A stretch of DNA of 21,803 nucleotides from an uncultured Fusobacterium sp. GTDB lineage: Bacteria; Fusobacteriota; Fusobacteriia; Fusobacteriales; Fusobacteriaceae. The notes under the pieces are model-generated. The model was not told where the DNA came from, did not search any database, and was given only the letters and a program-made list of their open reading frames with translations. The stretch's first letter is position 1. Every line of letters starts with the position of its first letter. A program made the translations under genes and the position numbers. Of the stretch, positions 15,688-21,803 are shown piece after piece. The DNA lies in NCBI RefSeq assembly GCF_905200055.1, contig NZ_CAJKIS010000041.1, positions 1-21,803 of the forward strand, in the 5' to 3' direction.

Positions 15688-15714
15688 AAAAAAGCTGACT
15701 AAAAAGTCAGCTTT
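15688..15714 (-). terminator. Terminator/attenuator between yehS and the 65-aa membrane gene
   Basis: AAAGCTGACT (15691-15700) pairs with AGTCAGCTTT (15705-15714) around a 4-nt loop; TTTTTT follows on the minus strand. It starts 5 nt after the yehS stop and runs up to the next ribosome site. Confidence 0.88.
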
Positions 15715-15718
15715 AATT

Positions 15719-16198
15719 TTAACCTCTATAATAAATAGTAAGCCCTTTTAAAAAGTTTCTTATATATTTATCTCCACATTCTCTATAATTTTTATGATCC
15801 TCTTTTCTAAACAATGCACTTAATTCTGATGAAGATAATTCTAATCCAGCTAGTTTAAAAATTTCTAGCATATTTTCACTTCTAAAAGATAATGCTATTT
15901 TCAACTTTTTTAAAATGATGTTATTTATATTATTTTTATTCATTTTTGTAGGTTGATGAGCTGGTTCTCCAGGTTTTTCCTCTTGTTTTCCTCTTTTTAA
16001 AATAATTAATCCATCTAAAAAAGCTTCTAATGTCTTATTATTACACTTTTCAAATCCCTCTTCTCCCTCTCTTTTAAGAAGATTTAAAAGTTTTTCATGA
16101 GTCATCTCACAACCCATAGATTTAAAAATTTGAAGCATTGTATTATCTTTAATATTTAATGCATATCTTACTCTTCTAATTATATCATTATTTAACAT
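15719..16198 (-). CDS. yehS: YehS / DUF1456 family protein
   Basis: A 159-aa soluble protein made of two similar DUF1456 repeats: residues 3-70 (NDIIRRVRYALNIKDN...GLIILKRG) and 91-159 (NIILKKLKIALSFRSE...GLTIYYRG), joined by a polar linker rich in E, P, N and K. E. coli YehS has the same two-repeat form and length; its function is unknown, so none is proposed. The ATG has GGAGGAA 3-5 nt upstream. A near-consensus promoter lies about 45 bp upstream (16245-16273). It is followed by a hairpin terminator, then the 65-aa membrane gene. Confidence 0.93.
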   Translation of the reverse strand: MLNNDIIRRVRYALNIKDNTMLQIFKSMGCEMTHEKLLNLLKREGEEGFEKCNNKTLEAFLDGLIILKRGKQEEKPGEPAHQPTKMNKNNINNIILKKLKIALSFRSENMLEIFKLAGLELSSSELSALFRKEDHKNYRECGDKYIRNFLKGLTIYYRG

Positions 16199-16244
16199 TT
16201 TTCCTCCATACTGACTATTCTATCTTTCACTTTTATTCCTTATA

Positions 16245-16273
16245 ATTGTACCCTATTTGCTACTTTTTGTCAA
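16245..16273 (-). promoter_or_regulatory. yehS promoter
   Basis: On the minus strand, TTGACA (16273-16268), a 17-bp spacer and TACAAT (16250-16245). Confidence 0.88.
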
Positions 16274-16294
16274 TTTAGAAGTAATTTTAAATAA

Positions 16295-16324
16295 AAAGAA
16301 TAGTTCAAATCTGAACTATTCTTT
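16295..16324 (-). terminator. Terminator of the fprA-tRNA-Arg transcript
   Basis: AAAGAATAGTTCA (16295-16307) and TGAACTATTCTTT (16312-16324) form a 13-bp perfect stem with a 4-nt loop. TTTTTATTT follows on the minus strand. It lies 24 nt past the tRNA. Confidence 0.88.
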
Positions 16325-16348
16325 AGTTTTATATTATTTCTATACATT

Positions 16349-16425
16349 TGGCGCTCCCATGAGGGATCGAACCCCAAACCCTCTGATCCGAAGTCAGATG
16401 CTCTATCCAATTGAGCTATGGAAGC
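16349..16425 (-). tRNA. tRNA-Arg (anticodon UCG)
   Basis: A full cloverleaf of 77 nt on the minus strand. The acceptor arm is GCTTCCA / TGGGAGC with a G discriminator and an encoded CCA end; the D arm contains AGCTCAATTGGATAGAGC. The anticodon loop is CTTCGGA (anticodon TCG, reading CGA), and the T arm contains GGTTCGATCC with a matching stem. It starts 6 nt after the fprA stop codon and there is no promoter between them, so it is most likely processed from the fprA transcript. CGA is probably a rare codon in such an AT-rich genome. Confidence 0.96.
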
Positions 16426-16431
16426 TATTTA

Positions 16432-17640
16432 TTATCTTTCTGCTATAAGTTTAGCTGCCATCTCTTGAGCTACTGCTTCTAATCTAGCTCTATCTTCAGC
16501 TTTTGGAGTTCCTTTAACTTCTACAGCTTCTCCTACAACTTCTATTCCTTTTAATTTTTCAGCGAAGGCTTCTATTCCTCTTACTCCTCCACCACTCCAC
16601 ATCATTGTTCCAAAGATTCCTAGATATCTATTTTTTAATCCATAGTTTTCTAATTTGTGTAGTAATGGTTGAACTTTTGGATATACTGAGTTATTGTGTG
16701 CACAAGATCCAATAATAAGTCCTTTATATTTCCAGATTTCTGCTATGATAAATGAATGATCTGTTTTTGAAGCATCATAAATTTTTACTTCTGTTATTCC
16801 TTGAGCATTTAATTCTCTTCCAAGAATTTCTGCCATTTTAGCAGTATTTCCATACATACTTCCATAAACAATTACTACTCCCTCTTTTTCAGGTTGTAAT
16901 TGTGCCCATGTACTGTATAGAGAAATTACTCTAGCAATATCTGTTCTCCAGATTAAACCATGTGAAGGACAAATCATTCTGATTTCTAATCCTCCTAATT
17001 TTTTAATAGCTGCTGTTACTTGAACACCATATTTTCCAACTATATTAGAGTAATATCTTCTCATTTCATCTATATAGAAATCAAAGTTTACTTCATCATC
17101 AAAAATTCCTCCATCAAGAGCTCCGAATCCTCCAAAAGCATCATTTGAGAAAAGGATTTTATCAGTAGTATCATATGTAACCATTGATTCTGGCCAGTGC
17201 ACCATTGGTACCATAGCAAATGTTAATTTGTGATTTCCTAAATCTAAGATATCTCCTTCTTTAACTGTTACGAAGTTTTCATCTGGAAATTCCATGTTGA
17301 AAGCTCTTAACATTCCTAAAGTTTTAGCATTTCCTACTACTTTTACATTTGGGAAAACTCTTAAGATATCTTTTAATCCACTTGAATGATCTGGTTCTAC
17401 GTGGTTAATGATGATATAGTCTAGATCTTTTCCATCTAATCCTAATAAAAGTTTTTCAATGTAAAGTGATGCACTTCCAAATTCAACAGCATCAATTACA
17501 CAAGTTTTTTCATCTTTAATAAGATATGAGTTATATGATACTCCAAAAGGTAAAGGCATATAATTTTCAAATCTTTCTGTCTTTCTATCGTTAACTCCTA
17601 TCCACGATATATCTTTTGCAATTCCTGTACAACAATACAT
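16432..17640 (-). CDS. fprA: Flavodiiron protein (A-type flavoprotein), O2 and/or NO reductase
   Basis: FprA reduces oxygen to water (and often NO to N2O) in the cytoplasm of anaerobes, protecting oxygen-sensitive enzymes. The 402-aa protein has a metallo-beta-lactamase-like N-terminal domain with all di-iron ligands visible: H80, E82, D84, H85 (HVEPDHSSG), H148 (VHWPES), D167 (SNDAFGG) and H227 (PSHGLIW). The C-terminal flavodoxin domain has the FMN loop GSMYGNTAKM (260-269) and the usual GTMMWSGGG. There is no rubredoxin or flavin reductase extension, so it is a class A enzyme needing a separate electron donor. The ATG has AGGAGG 6 nt upstream. The tRNA-Arg begins 6 nt after the stop. Its presence next to hydrogen metabolism genes fits a strict anaerobe. 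Confidence 0.96.
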   Translation of the reverse strand: MYCCTGIAKDISWIGVNDRKTERFENYMPLPFGVSYNSYLIKDEKTCVIDAVEFGSASLYIEKLLLGLDGKDLDYIIINHVEPDHSSGLKDILRVFPNVKVVGNAKTLGMLRAFNMEFPDENFVTVKEGDILDLGNHKLTFAMVPMVHWPESMVTYDTTDKILFSNDAFGGFGALDGGIFDDEVNFDFYIDEMRRYYSNIVGKYGVQVTAAIKKLGGLEIRMICPSHGLIWRTDIARVISLYSTWAQLQPEKEGVVIVYGSMYGNTAKMAEILGRELNAQGITEVKIYDASKTDHSFIIAEIWKYKGLIIGSCAHNNSVYPKVQPLLHKLENYGLKNRYLGIFGTMMWSGGGVRGIEAFAEKLKGIEVVGEAVEVKGTPKAEDRARLEAVAQEMAAKLIAER

Positions 17641-17704
17641 TTTTTCCTCCTAAATATTTTAAATAATTTTAAGACATCTCTTTAATATTTACATTTTTAT
17701 TTAT

Positions 17705-17738
17705 CTCTAATGTTATTGTTAGATTCTATCTATTAGAG
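17705..17738. promoter_or_regulatory. Inverted repeat over the predicted fprA start site, candidate operator
   Basis: CTCTAAT (17705-17711) and ATTAGAG (17732-17738) are exact reverse complements 20 bp apart. The repeat covers the -10 and first transcribed bases of the predicted fprA promoter, the expected place for a repressor. The regulator is not known. Confidence 0.4.
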
Positions 17739-17764
17739 TATACCATCTTTTTTAAATTTTCCAA
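17737..17764 (-). promoter_or_regulatory. Predicted fprA promoter
   Basis: On the minus strand, TTGGAA (17764-17759), a 16-bp spacer and TATACT (17742-17737) preceded by TGG. The 5' leader would be about 90 nt. Confidence 0.5.
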
Positions 17765-17975
17765 ACAAATTATTGAATTATATTAAAAAAATTTTAATCT
17801 ATACCCACTATATATAATATTAAACTTATCAAAATATTTCAACTTTTTTTCTTCTTTTTTTATAAAAAGTGAAAAAAATTCCCAAAATTGTGAAATTTGT
17901 GATATATTCGTGTGAAAATTCTCTATTTTTTAATTGATAAACATAATACTTCTATATTTTTTCTAACTTTTTATA
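17765..17975. other. Gene-free AT-rich spacer between fprA and lgt promoters
   Basis: No coding frame or RNA gene is seen. The only pattern is four GTGA words at 17869, 17890, 17899 and 17912, three of them in GTGAAA context, with irregular spacing. Their meaning is unclear. Confidence 0.4.
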
Positions 17976-17983
17976 TTGATTTA

Positions 17984-17992
17984 TGATATAAT
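17984..17992 (+). promoter_or_regulatory. lgt extended -10 promoter
   Basis: TGATATAAT with no strong -35 at 17 bp. It lies 31 bp before the lgt ATG, which also argues against using an upstream in-frame start overlapping it. Confidence 0.65.
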
Positions 17993-18023
17993 TTTAAAAA
18001 ATCTATTTTTTAGGAGGAACATT

Positions 18024-18893
18024 ATGAACCCAGTTATTTTTTCCATTGGTAGTTTTGAACTACGATATTATGGATTGATGTATGCTATTGCATTTTTTGT
18101 TGGAATTGAAATAGCAAAATATATGGCAAAAGAAAGAAATTTTAATCCCTCTATAATTGAAAACTATGCTTTTGTTGCTATGCTTTCTGGTTTGTTAGGA
18201 GGTCGTCTATACTATGTATTATTTAATTTAGATTACTATCTATCAAATCCTAGTGAAATTTTAGCTACATGGCATGGAGGAATGGCTATTCATGGCGGTA
18301 TTATTGGTGGTATTGTTGGAACTTTTATATATGGAAAAATTAAAAAATTAAATCCTTTAACTTTGGGAGATTTTGCTGCTGCCCCCTTAATATTGGGACA
18401 AGCAATTGGAAGATTTGGTAATTTTATGAATGGAGAGATTCATGGAGTTCCTACTTTTACTCCTTGGAATGTTATTTTTAGTGTTAAACCTCAATTCTAT
18501 CAATGGTATTCAGAATATTTAAAAATGCCTCTTTTAGAGAAAATTAGTTATAAAGAATTAGTTCCTTGGGGATTGGTATTTCCTACCTCTTCTCCTGCTG
18601 GAAGTGAGTTTCCAAATATTCCAGTTCATCCAGCTATGTTATATGAACTTGTACTAAATTTTATTGGCTTTTTATTTATCTGGCTTGTTTTAAGAAAACG
18701 TCCTAATAAAGCTCCTGGATATTTATGGTGGAGTTATATAATTATTTATAGCCTTATTAGAATTTTTGTAAGTTTCTTTAGAGCAGAAGACCTTATGATC
18801 TTCAATTTAAGAGCTCCTCATCTAGTTAGTATACTTCTTATTATCTTTTCATTTACAATGATTAAATTAGGGGAAATAAAAGCCCACAAATAG
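18024..18893 (+). CDS. lgt: Prolipoprotein diacylglyceryl transferase Lgt
   Basis: Lgt moves a diacylglyceryl group from phosphatidylglycerol to the lipobox cysteine of prolipoproteins in the inner membrane, the first step of lipoprotein maturation. From the ATG at 18024 the protein is 289 aa with seven expected transmembrane helices. The signature GRFGNFMNGE (129-138, with Arg130), the essential His90 in MAIHGG, the N-terminal YYGLMYAIAF and the C-terminal RIFVSFFRAED are present. AGGAGG 6 nt before 18024 fixes the start; an upstream in-frame start at 17976 would overlap the -10 box and adds residues not typical of Lgt. It is a single-gene unit closed by the hairpin at 18894-18921. Confidence 0.96.
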   Translation: MNPVIFSIGSFELRYYGLMYAIAFFVGIEIAKYMAKERNFNPSIIENYAFVAMLSGLLGGRLYYVLFNLDYYLSNPSEILATWHGGMAIHGGIIGGIVGTFIYGKIKKLNPLTLGDFAAAPLILGQAIGRFGNFMNGEIHGVPTFTPWNVIFSVKPQFYQWYSEYLKMPLLEKISYKELVPWGLVFPTSSPAGSEFPNIPVHPAMLYELVLNFIGFLFIWLVLRKRPNKAPGYLWWSYIIIYSLIRIFVSFFRAEDLMIFNLRAPHLVSILLIIFSFTMIKLGEIKAHK

Positions 18894-18921
18894 AAAAAAG
18901 GCAGCTCATACTGCCTTTTTT
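18894..18921. terminator. Bidirectional terminator between lgt and fabK
   Basis: AAAAAAGGCAG (18894-18904) pairs with CTGCCTTTTTT (18911-18921), 6-nt loop, immediately after the lgt stop. The two genes converge here, and T-runs exist on both strands. Confidence 0.92.
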
Positions 18922-18922
18922 A

Positions 18923-19876
18923 TTATTGCCAACTATTCATTCTTGCTATAAGTGAATTTTTTTCCTCTTCAAGTTCTCTCATAAAACTTTCTAATATATC
19001 TTTTACATCTGCTTTTTCATTAACCATAGCTGCTACTTGTCCTGCCATTACACTTCCATTGTCAACATCTCCATCAACTACAGCTAATCTTAATTTTCCA
19101 GTTCCTAATTGTTCTATCTCCTCTTTTGGAGCTCCTTGTTTTTCCATTTCTAAAATTAGTTTTGCAAATTTATTTTCAATAACTCTTACAGGATGACCAG
19201 TATAATTTCCTGTTGATACAGTTGATCTATCTTTAGCTTTTAAAATAGCATTCTTATAATTTTCATGGATAGTACATTCATTAGCAGTTAAGAATCTAGT
19301 TCCTACTTGAATTCCACTTGCCCCTAATGATAGAGCTGCTAAGAATTGTTTTCCCCCAGCTATTCCTCCAGCTGCAATTACAGGAATTTTTACACTTGCT
19401 ACAACTTGAGGTACAAGAGCCATAGTTGTTATACTTCCTATGTGTCCTCCACCTTCCATTCCTTCAGCTATTACAGCATCTGCTCCTATTCTTTCCATTC
19501 TTTTTGCTAATGCTACTGAAGCCACAACTGGTAGAACTTTTATTCCTGCTGCTTTAAGCTTTTCCATATATGGTCCAGGGTTTCCTGCTCCTGTAGTTAC
19601 TACTTGAACTTTTTCCTCTATACAAACATCTATTTGTTTTTCTACATCAGGCATCATTAACATAAGATTAACACCAAAAGGGTTAGAAGTTATCTCTTTA
19701 GCTTTTCTTATCTCTTGTCTTAAAATATCAACTGGCATTCCTCCACCAGCTATAATTCCAAGTCCTCCCTCTTTAGAAACATGTCCAGCTAGATTTCCAT
19801 TAGCTATCCACGCCATAGCTCCTTGTATAATTGGATATTTAATTCCAAGTAATTTACAGATTTCGTTATTAATCAT
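18923..19876 (-). CDS. fabK: Enoyl-[ACP] reductase FabK (FMN-dependent)
   Basis: FabK reduces trans-2-enoyl-ACP in the last step of each fatty-acid elongation cycle, with FMN and NAD(P)H. The 317-aa protein closely follows the pattern of pneumococcal FabK: PIIQGAMAWIANGNLAG (15-31), GGLGIIAGG, TTGAGNPG, PVVASVALAKRMERIGADAVIAEG, the catalytic-His motif GMEGGGHIG (His145), and the FMN-phosphate loops PVIAAGGIA and GIQVGTRF. The C-terminal GDVDNGSVMAGQ is also typical. The ATG has AGGAGG 5 nt upstream. It is second in an operon with the related gene 22 nt upstream. No other fab genes are adjacent. A nitronate monooxygenase label is less likely. Confidence 0.93.
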   Translation of the reverse strand: MINNEICKLLGIKYPIIQGAMAWIANGNLAGHVSKEGGLGIIAGGGMPVDILRQEIRKAKEITSNPFGVNLMLMMPDVEKQIDVCIEEKVQVVTTGAGNPGPYMEKLKAAGIKVLPVVASVALAKRMERIGADAVIAEGMEGGGHIGSITTMALVPQVVASVKIPVIAAGGIAGGKQFLAALSLGASGIQVGTRFLTANECTIHENYKNAILKAKDRSTVSTGNYTGHPVRVIENKFAKLILEMEKQGAPKEEIEQLGTGKLRLAVVDGDVDNGSVMAGQVAAMVNEKADVKDILESFMRELEEEKNSLIARMNSWQ

Positions 19877-19898
19877 AAATCCTCCTAAAAATAAAAAA

Positions 19899-20837
19899 TT
19901 ATTCTTTGAAAACTTTTTTGAATCTATCGAAAATTTCTTTTACTGAAAGAATTTCATTTATCTTCCAAGCATCTCTTCCAGCAAAGAATATTCCTTCCTC
20001 ATAATTACCATCATGGGCTTTTACTAATCTTTCATTTACACAAAACTTAAATGTACATTTTTTTAAACATCTTACACATTTTTTAGGTGCTTCTGTTGCT
20101 TCATTTAAAACTTTTTTTACATATGGTGATACTATTGCATTAGCTGGAAAACCTGCTGAACTTATTATCTCAACTATATCTCCCTCTTTTGCATTTATAT
20201 ACATTTGTTTAAAGAAATCATCTACTTCACACTCTTCAGAAGCGATAAATCTACTTCCCATTTGTACTCCATCTGCTCCTAAACTTACCATTCTAGCTGC
20301 ATCTTCTGGAGTTATTACTCCTCCAGCACCAAAAACAGGAATTGAAATATTTTTAGTTATCTCTTCTATTATGTCCCATGAATCTTTGTCAGTTCCTAAG
20401 TGTCCTCCAGCATTTCCACCTTCTACTACAATTGCATCTGCTCCTAATTTTTGAGAGATTTTAGCTAATTTTAAAGATGAAACTACTGGTATTACTTTTA
20501 CTCCAGTTCCTTTTACTACTTCAAAAATATCTCTTGAGAACCCTGCTCCAAAAATAATAACATCTATTCCAGCCTCTATTGAAGCTTGAACTAAATCCAT
20601 AAAGTTAGTTGTAGCATACATTATATTTACACCTAATGCTCCACCTTTATTAACTATCATTTTTTTAGCTTTTGCTATCTCTTCTTTTAATTCATCTATT
20701 GAAAGTGCTGTTCCTGCTATAACCCCTATTCCACCTTCATTTGCTACTGCTGCTGCAAGTTTAGCCATTGAAGCTCTTATAGCCATACCACCTTGTATTA
20801 TTGGATTATCTATTTTTAAATCCCCTATTTTTAACAT
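19899..20837 (-). CDS. FabK/nitronate-monooxygenase-family FMN oxidoreductase with a C-terminal four-cysteine motif
   Basis: A TIM-barrel FMN enzyme of the NMO/FabK superfamily, 312 aa, paralogous to its downstream neighbour FabK. Shared landmarks are NPIIQGGMAIRASMAKLA (11-28), GGIGVIAGT, GAGFSRDIF, PVVSSLKLAKISQKLGADAIVVEG, the GGNAGGHLG active-site loop (His146), PVFGAGGVITPEDAARM and GVQMGSRF. Unlike FabK, the C-terminal part has KKCVRCLKKCTFKFC (C254, C257, C261, C266; CX2CX3CX4C), which could bind a metal or Fe-S cluster. The FabK-specific GDVDNGSVMAGQ segment is missing, so it is probably not a second enoyl reductase; a nitronate monooxygenase or other flavin oxidoreductase role is more likely. 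Start supported by GGAGG 7 nt upstream. Confidence 0.85.
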   Translation of the reverse strand: MLKIGDLKIDNPIIQGGMAIRASMAKLAAAVANEGGIGVIAGTALSIDELKEEIAKAKKMIVNKGGALGVNIMYATTNFMDLVQASIEAGIDVIIFGAGFSRDIFEVVKGTGVKVIPVVSSLKLAKISQKLGADAIVVEGGNAGGHLGTDKDSWDIIEEITKNISIPVFGAGGVITPEDAARMVSLGADGVQMGSRFIASEECEVDDFFKQMYINAKEGDIVEIISSAGFPANAIVSPYVKKVLNEATEAPKKCVRCLKKCTFKFCVNERLVKAHDGNYEEGIFFAGRDAWKINEILSVKEIFDRFKKVFKE

Positions 20838-20868
20838 TTATATACCTCCACTAAAATAATTATCACAA

Positions 20869-20897
20869 ATTATAACATGTGTAATTTTATTAGTAAA
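20869..20897 (-). promoter_or_regulatory. Promoter of the NMO-like / fabK operon
   Basis: On the minus strand, TTTACT (20897-20892), a 17-bp spacer and TATAAT (20874-20869) preceded by TGT (extended -10). An imperfect inverted repeat (TTATCACA ... TGTGTAA, 20860-20885) spans the -10. Confidence 0.75.
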
Positions 20898-20918
20898 GGA
20901 TAAAATAACAAGTGTTTT

Positions 20919-21659
20919 TTATAATTGCTTTACCCTTAGATCTTTTCTAACTTTAAGGAATGTTTCTAATTTTTCAACACTACTATTTATTATGTTACTT
21001 TCCGGGAAATTTATGTCATTTAATAAACTAATAGCCTCATCAAATTCTCCAATATCATATGAAATATGTGAATCTGTTCCTAATGATATTAAACAATCAT
21101 ACTTTTTACACAATTCAGCTATTTTTCTACAATTAGGTTTTGAACCTTTTCTTGATCCTTTTAAAGATGAGTTATTTATTTCAAGAGCCACATTTGATTC
21201 TTTAGCTGTTTTTACAATTTCCTCATAGTAAAGAGGAAATTGAGGGTTTCCTAAATGAACCATTATATCTATTTTTTGACTTTTTATTATATTAATTACT
21301 GCCCTTGTATTTTTTTCAATATCTGAAATATCTCCATAACTTTCTACTGGATGTAATCCACATAATAAAATATCCATAGTATCATAAACTCTTTGATTTA
21401 TATCAAAGTTTCCATATTCATCTATTACATTAGTTTCTACACCTTTTAATACTCTAATACCTTCCATATATTCTGGAATTACTCTCATATTAACTAAACT
21501 CCACCAATGAGGTGAATCAGGTAAAGCTGGACCATGATTAGTTATTGCTATAACTTTCATTCCCTTTTGTTTAGCTCTATTTACGTTTTCTTCCAATGTG
21601 CTATATGCATGAGGACTTGTATTTGTATGTATATGTAAATCAATTAAATACTTTCCCAT
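20919..21659 (-). CDS. ycdX: PHP-domain phosphoesterase, YcdX family
   Basis: A cytoplasmic metal-dependent phosphoesterase of the PHP family; YcdX-type proteins use a trinuclear metal centre, with physiological substrate uncertain. The 246-aa length matches YcdX (about 245). All nine expected ligands are visible: H9 and H11 in DLHIHT, H17 in SPHAYS, H42 in TNHGP, E75 in GVETN, H103 in GLHP, H135 in VHLGNP, D196 and H198 in GTDSHIS. It is not a DNA polymerase PHP domain (no polymerase part) and not histidinol phosphatase by pattern, though that label is often applied. AGGGAAGTG lies upstream of the ATG. It is preceded by its own promoter and, further up, by the 5S rRNA gene. No clear terminator separates it from the next gene. 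Confidence 0.92.
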   Translation of the reverse strand: MGKYLIDLHIHTNTSPHAYSTLEENVNRAKQKGMKVIAITNHGPALPDSPHWWSLVNMRVIPEYMEGIRVLKGVETNVIDEYGNFDINQRVYDTMDILLCGLHPVESYGDISDIEKNTRAVINIIKSQKIDIMVHLGNPQFPLYYEEIVKTAKESNVALEINNSSLKGSRKGSKPNCRKIAELCKKYDCLISLGTDSHISYDIGEFDEAISLLNDINFPESNIINSSVEKLETFLKVRKDLRVKQL

Positions 21660-21682
21660 ATATTTTCACTTCCCTTCGATAT

Positions 21683-21710
21683 ATTATATCATATTCTTAA
21701 TATAGTGCAA
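21683..21710 (-). promoter_or_regulatory. ycdX promoter
   Basis: On the minus strand, TTGCAC (21710-21705), a 16-bp spacer and TATAAT (21688-21683) preceded by TGA (extended -10). Confidence 0.7.
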
Positions 21711-21750
21711 AATAATTACACTTGTTATATTTATTTTTTATTAACTTCCC

Positions 21751-21764
21751 AAAAAATAAAAAAA
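21751..21764 (-). terminator. T-tract after the 5S rRNA gene
   Basis: TTTTTTTATTTTTT directly follows the 5S 3' end on the minus strand. The final helix of the 5S RNA could act as the terminator stem; the partner arm is outside the window. Confidence 0.45.
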
Positions 21765-21803
21765 GCTTGGCGAGTTCCTATCCTCCCAGGAGGCTTCCCT
21801 CCA
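21765..21803 (-). rRNA. rrf: 5S rRNA, 3' end only (cut by window edge)
   Basis: The minus strand reads a typical 5S 3' region: GAGGGAAGCCTCCTGGGAGG followed by ATAGGAACTCGCCAAGC. This contains the end of helix IV/V and the 3' arm of the closing helix I. About 39 of some 115 nt are present. It implies an rRNA operon to the right, transcribed toward ycdX. Confidence 0.88.

Noticed and set aside
15688..15705. A promoter inside the terminator hairpin for the 65-aa gene
   Set aside because: CTGACT with 17 bp to AAATAT is a poor match, and transcription would begin inside the ribosome site.
16257..16448. 63-aa reading frame on the plus strand
   Set aside because: It runs antisense through the tRNA-Arg and the yehS promoter; the peptide MRDRTPNPLIRSQ is the familiar false translation of a tRNA antisense strand.
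17869..17915. Cluster of four GTGA words resembling half-sites of a Rex- or CRP-type regulator
   Set aside because: Spacing is irregular (21, 9, 13 bp) and no palindrome is formed, so I do not call an operator.
1..21803. CRISPR array, prophage, insertion sequence, toxin-antitoxin or defence system
   Set aside because: No regularly spaced repeats, transposase, integrase or phage-type genes, nor terminal repeats, were seen; nearly all DNA is explained by housekeeping and metabolic genes.

Overview
The window is AT-rich bacterial chromosome with tightly packed genes on both strands and strong AGGAGG-type ribosome sites. The gene mix points to an anaerobic, outer-membrane-bearing member of the Fusobacteria, most likely Fusobacterium. 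It combines an outer-membrane TonB-dependent receptor with Firmicute-like genes (FabK enoyl reductase, SpmA/SpmB, flavodiiron protein, [FeFe] hydrogenase and its maturase HydG). The taxonomic call is inferred from gene content; the species cannot be fixed from this stretch.

Layout. (1) 1-1700: hydG on the minus strand, with a TTG start, and a divergent intergenic region holding a perfect 10-bp inverted repeat near position -41 of a predicted hydG promoter. (2) 1702-3672: oligoendopeptidase PepF, preceded by an in-frame membrane-anchor-like leader that lacks a normal start codon. (3) 3706-6007: a complete B12-control unit: consensus promoter, cobalamin riboswitch, intrinsic terminator, and a BtuB-like TonB-dependent receptor with its own terminator. 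(4) 6016-8308: sppA (signal peptide peptidase) and ybaB/ebfC, each with its own promoter. (5) 8365-12354, minus strand: a P-loop nucleoside kinase with a threonyl-tRNA-synthetase-like N-terminus, the spmA-spmB pair, and a YheT-type alpha/beta hydrolase, separated by clear hairpin terminators. (6) 12623-13165: an orphan VanZ-like membrane protein. (7) 13293-17640, minus strand: a multidomain [FeFe] hydrogenase, a 65-aa two-helix membrane protein, a YehS/DUF1456 protein, and flavodiiron protein FprA with a tRNA-Arg(UCG) 6 nt behind its stop codon. (8) 18024-18893: lgt. (9) 18923-21659, minus strand: fabK, a nitronate-monooxygenase-like paralogue with a four-cysteine tail, and a YcdX-type PHP phosphoesterase. 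(10) 21765-21803: the 3' end of a 5S rRNA gene, so an rRNA operon lies just beyond the right edge.

How the genes fit together. HydG builds part of the H-cluster that the hydrogenase at 13293-15233 needs. FprA removes O2 or NO, which would protect such oxygen-sensitive enzymes. The receptor is for corrinoid uptake and is shut off by B12 through the riboswitch. Lgt, SppA and FabK are envelope and lipid housekeeping.

No defence island, CRISPR array, prophage or insertion sequence is visible. The points most worth a second look are the PepF leader, the hydrogenase architecture with a cysteine-depleted NuoF-like segment, the tRNA placed in the fprA transcript, the terminator that sits directly before the ribosome site of the 65-aa membrane protein, and spmAB in a presumed non-sporulating, Gram-negative-type cell.
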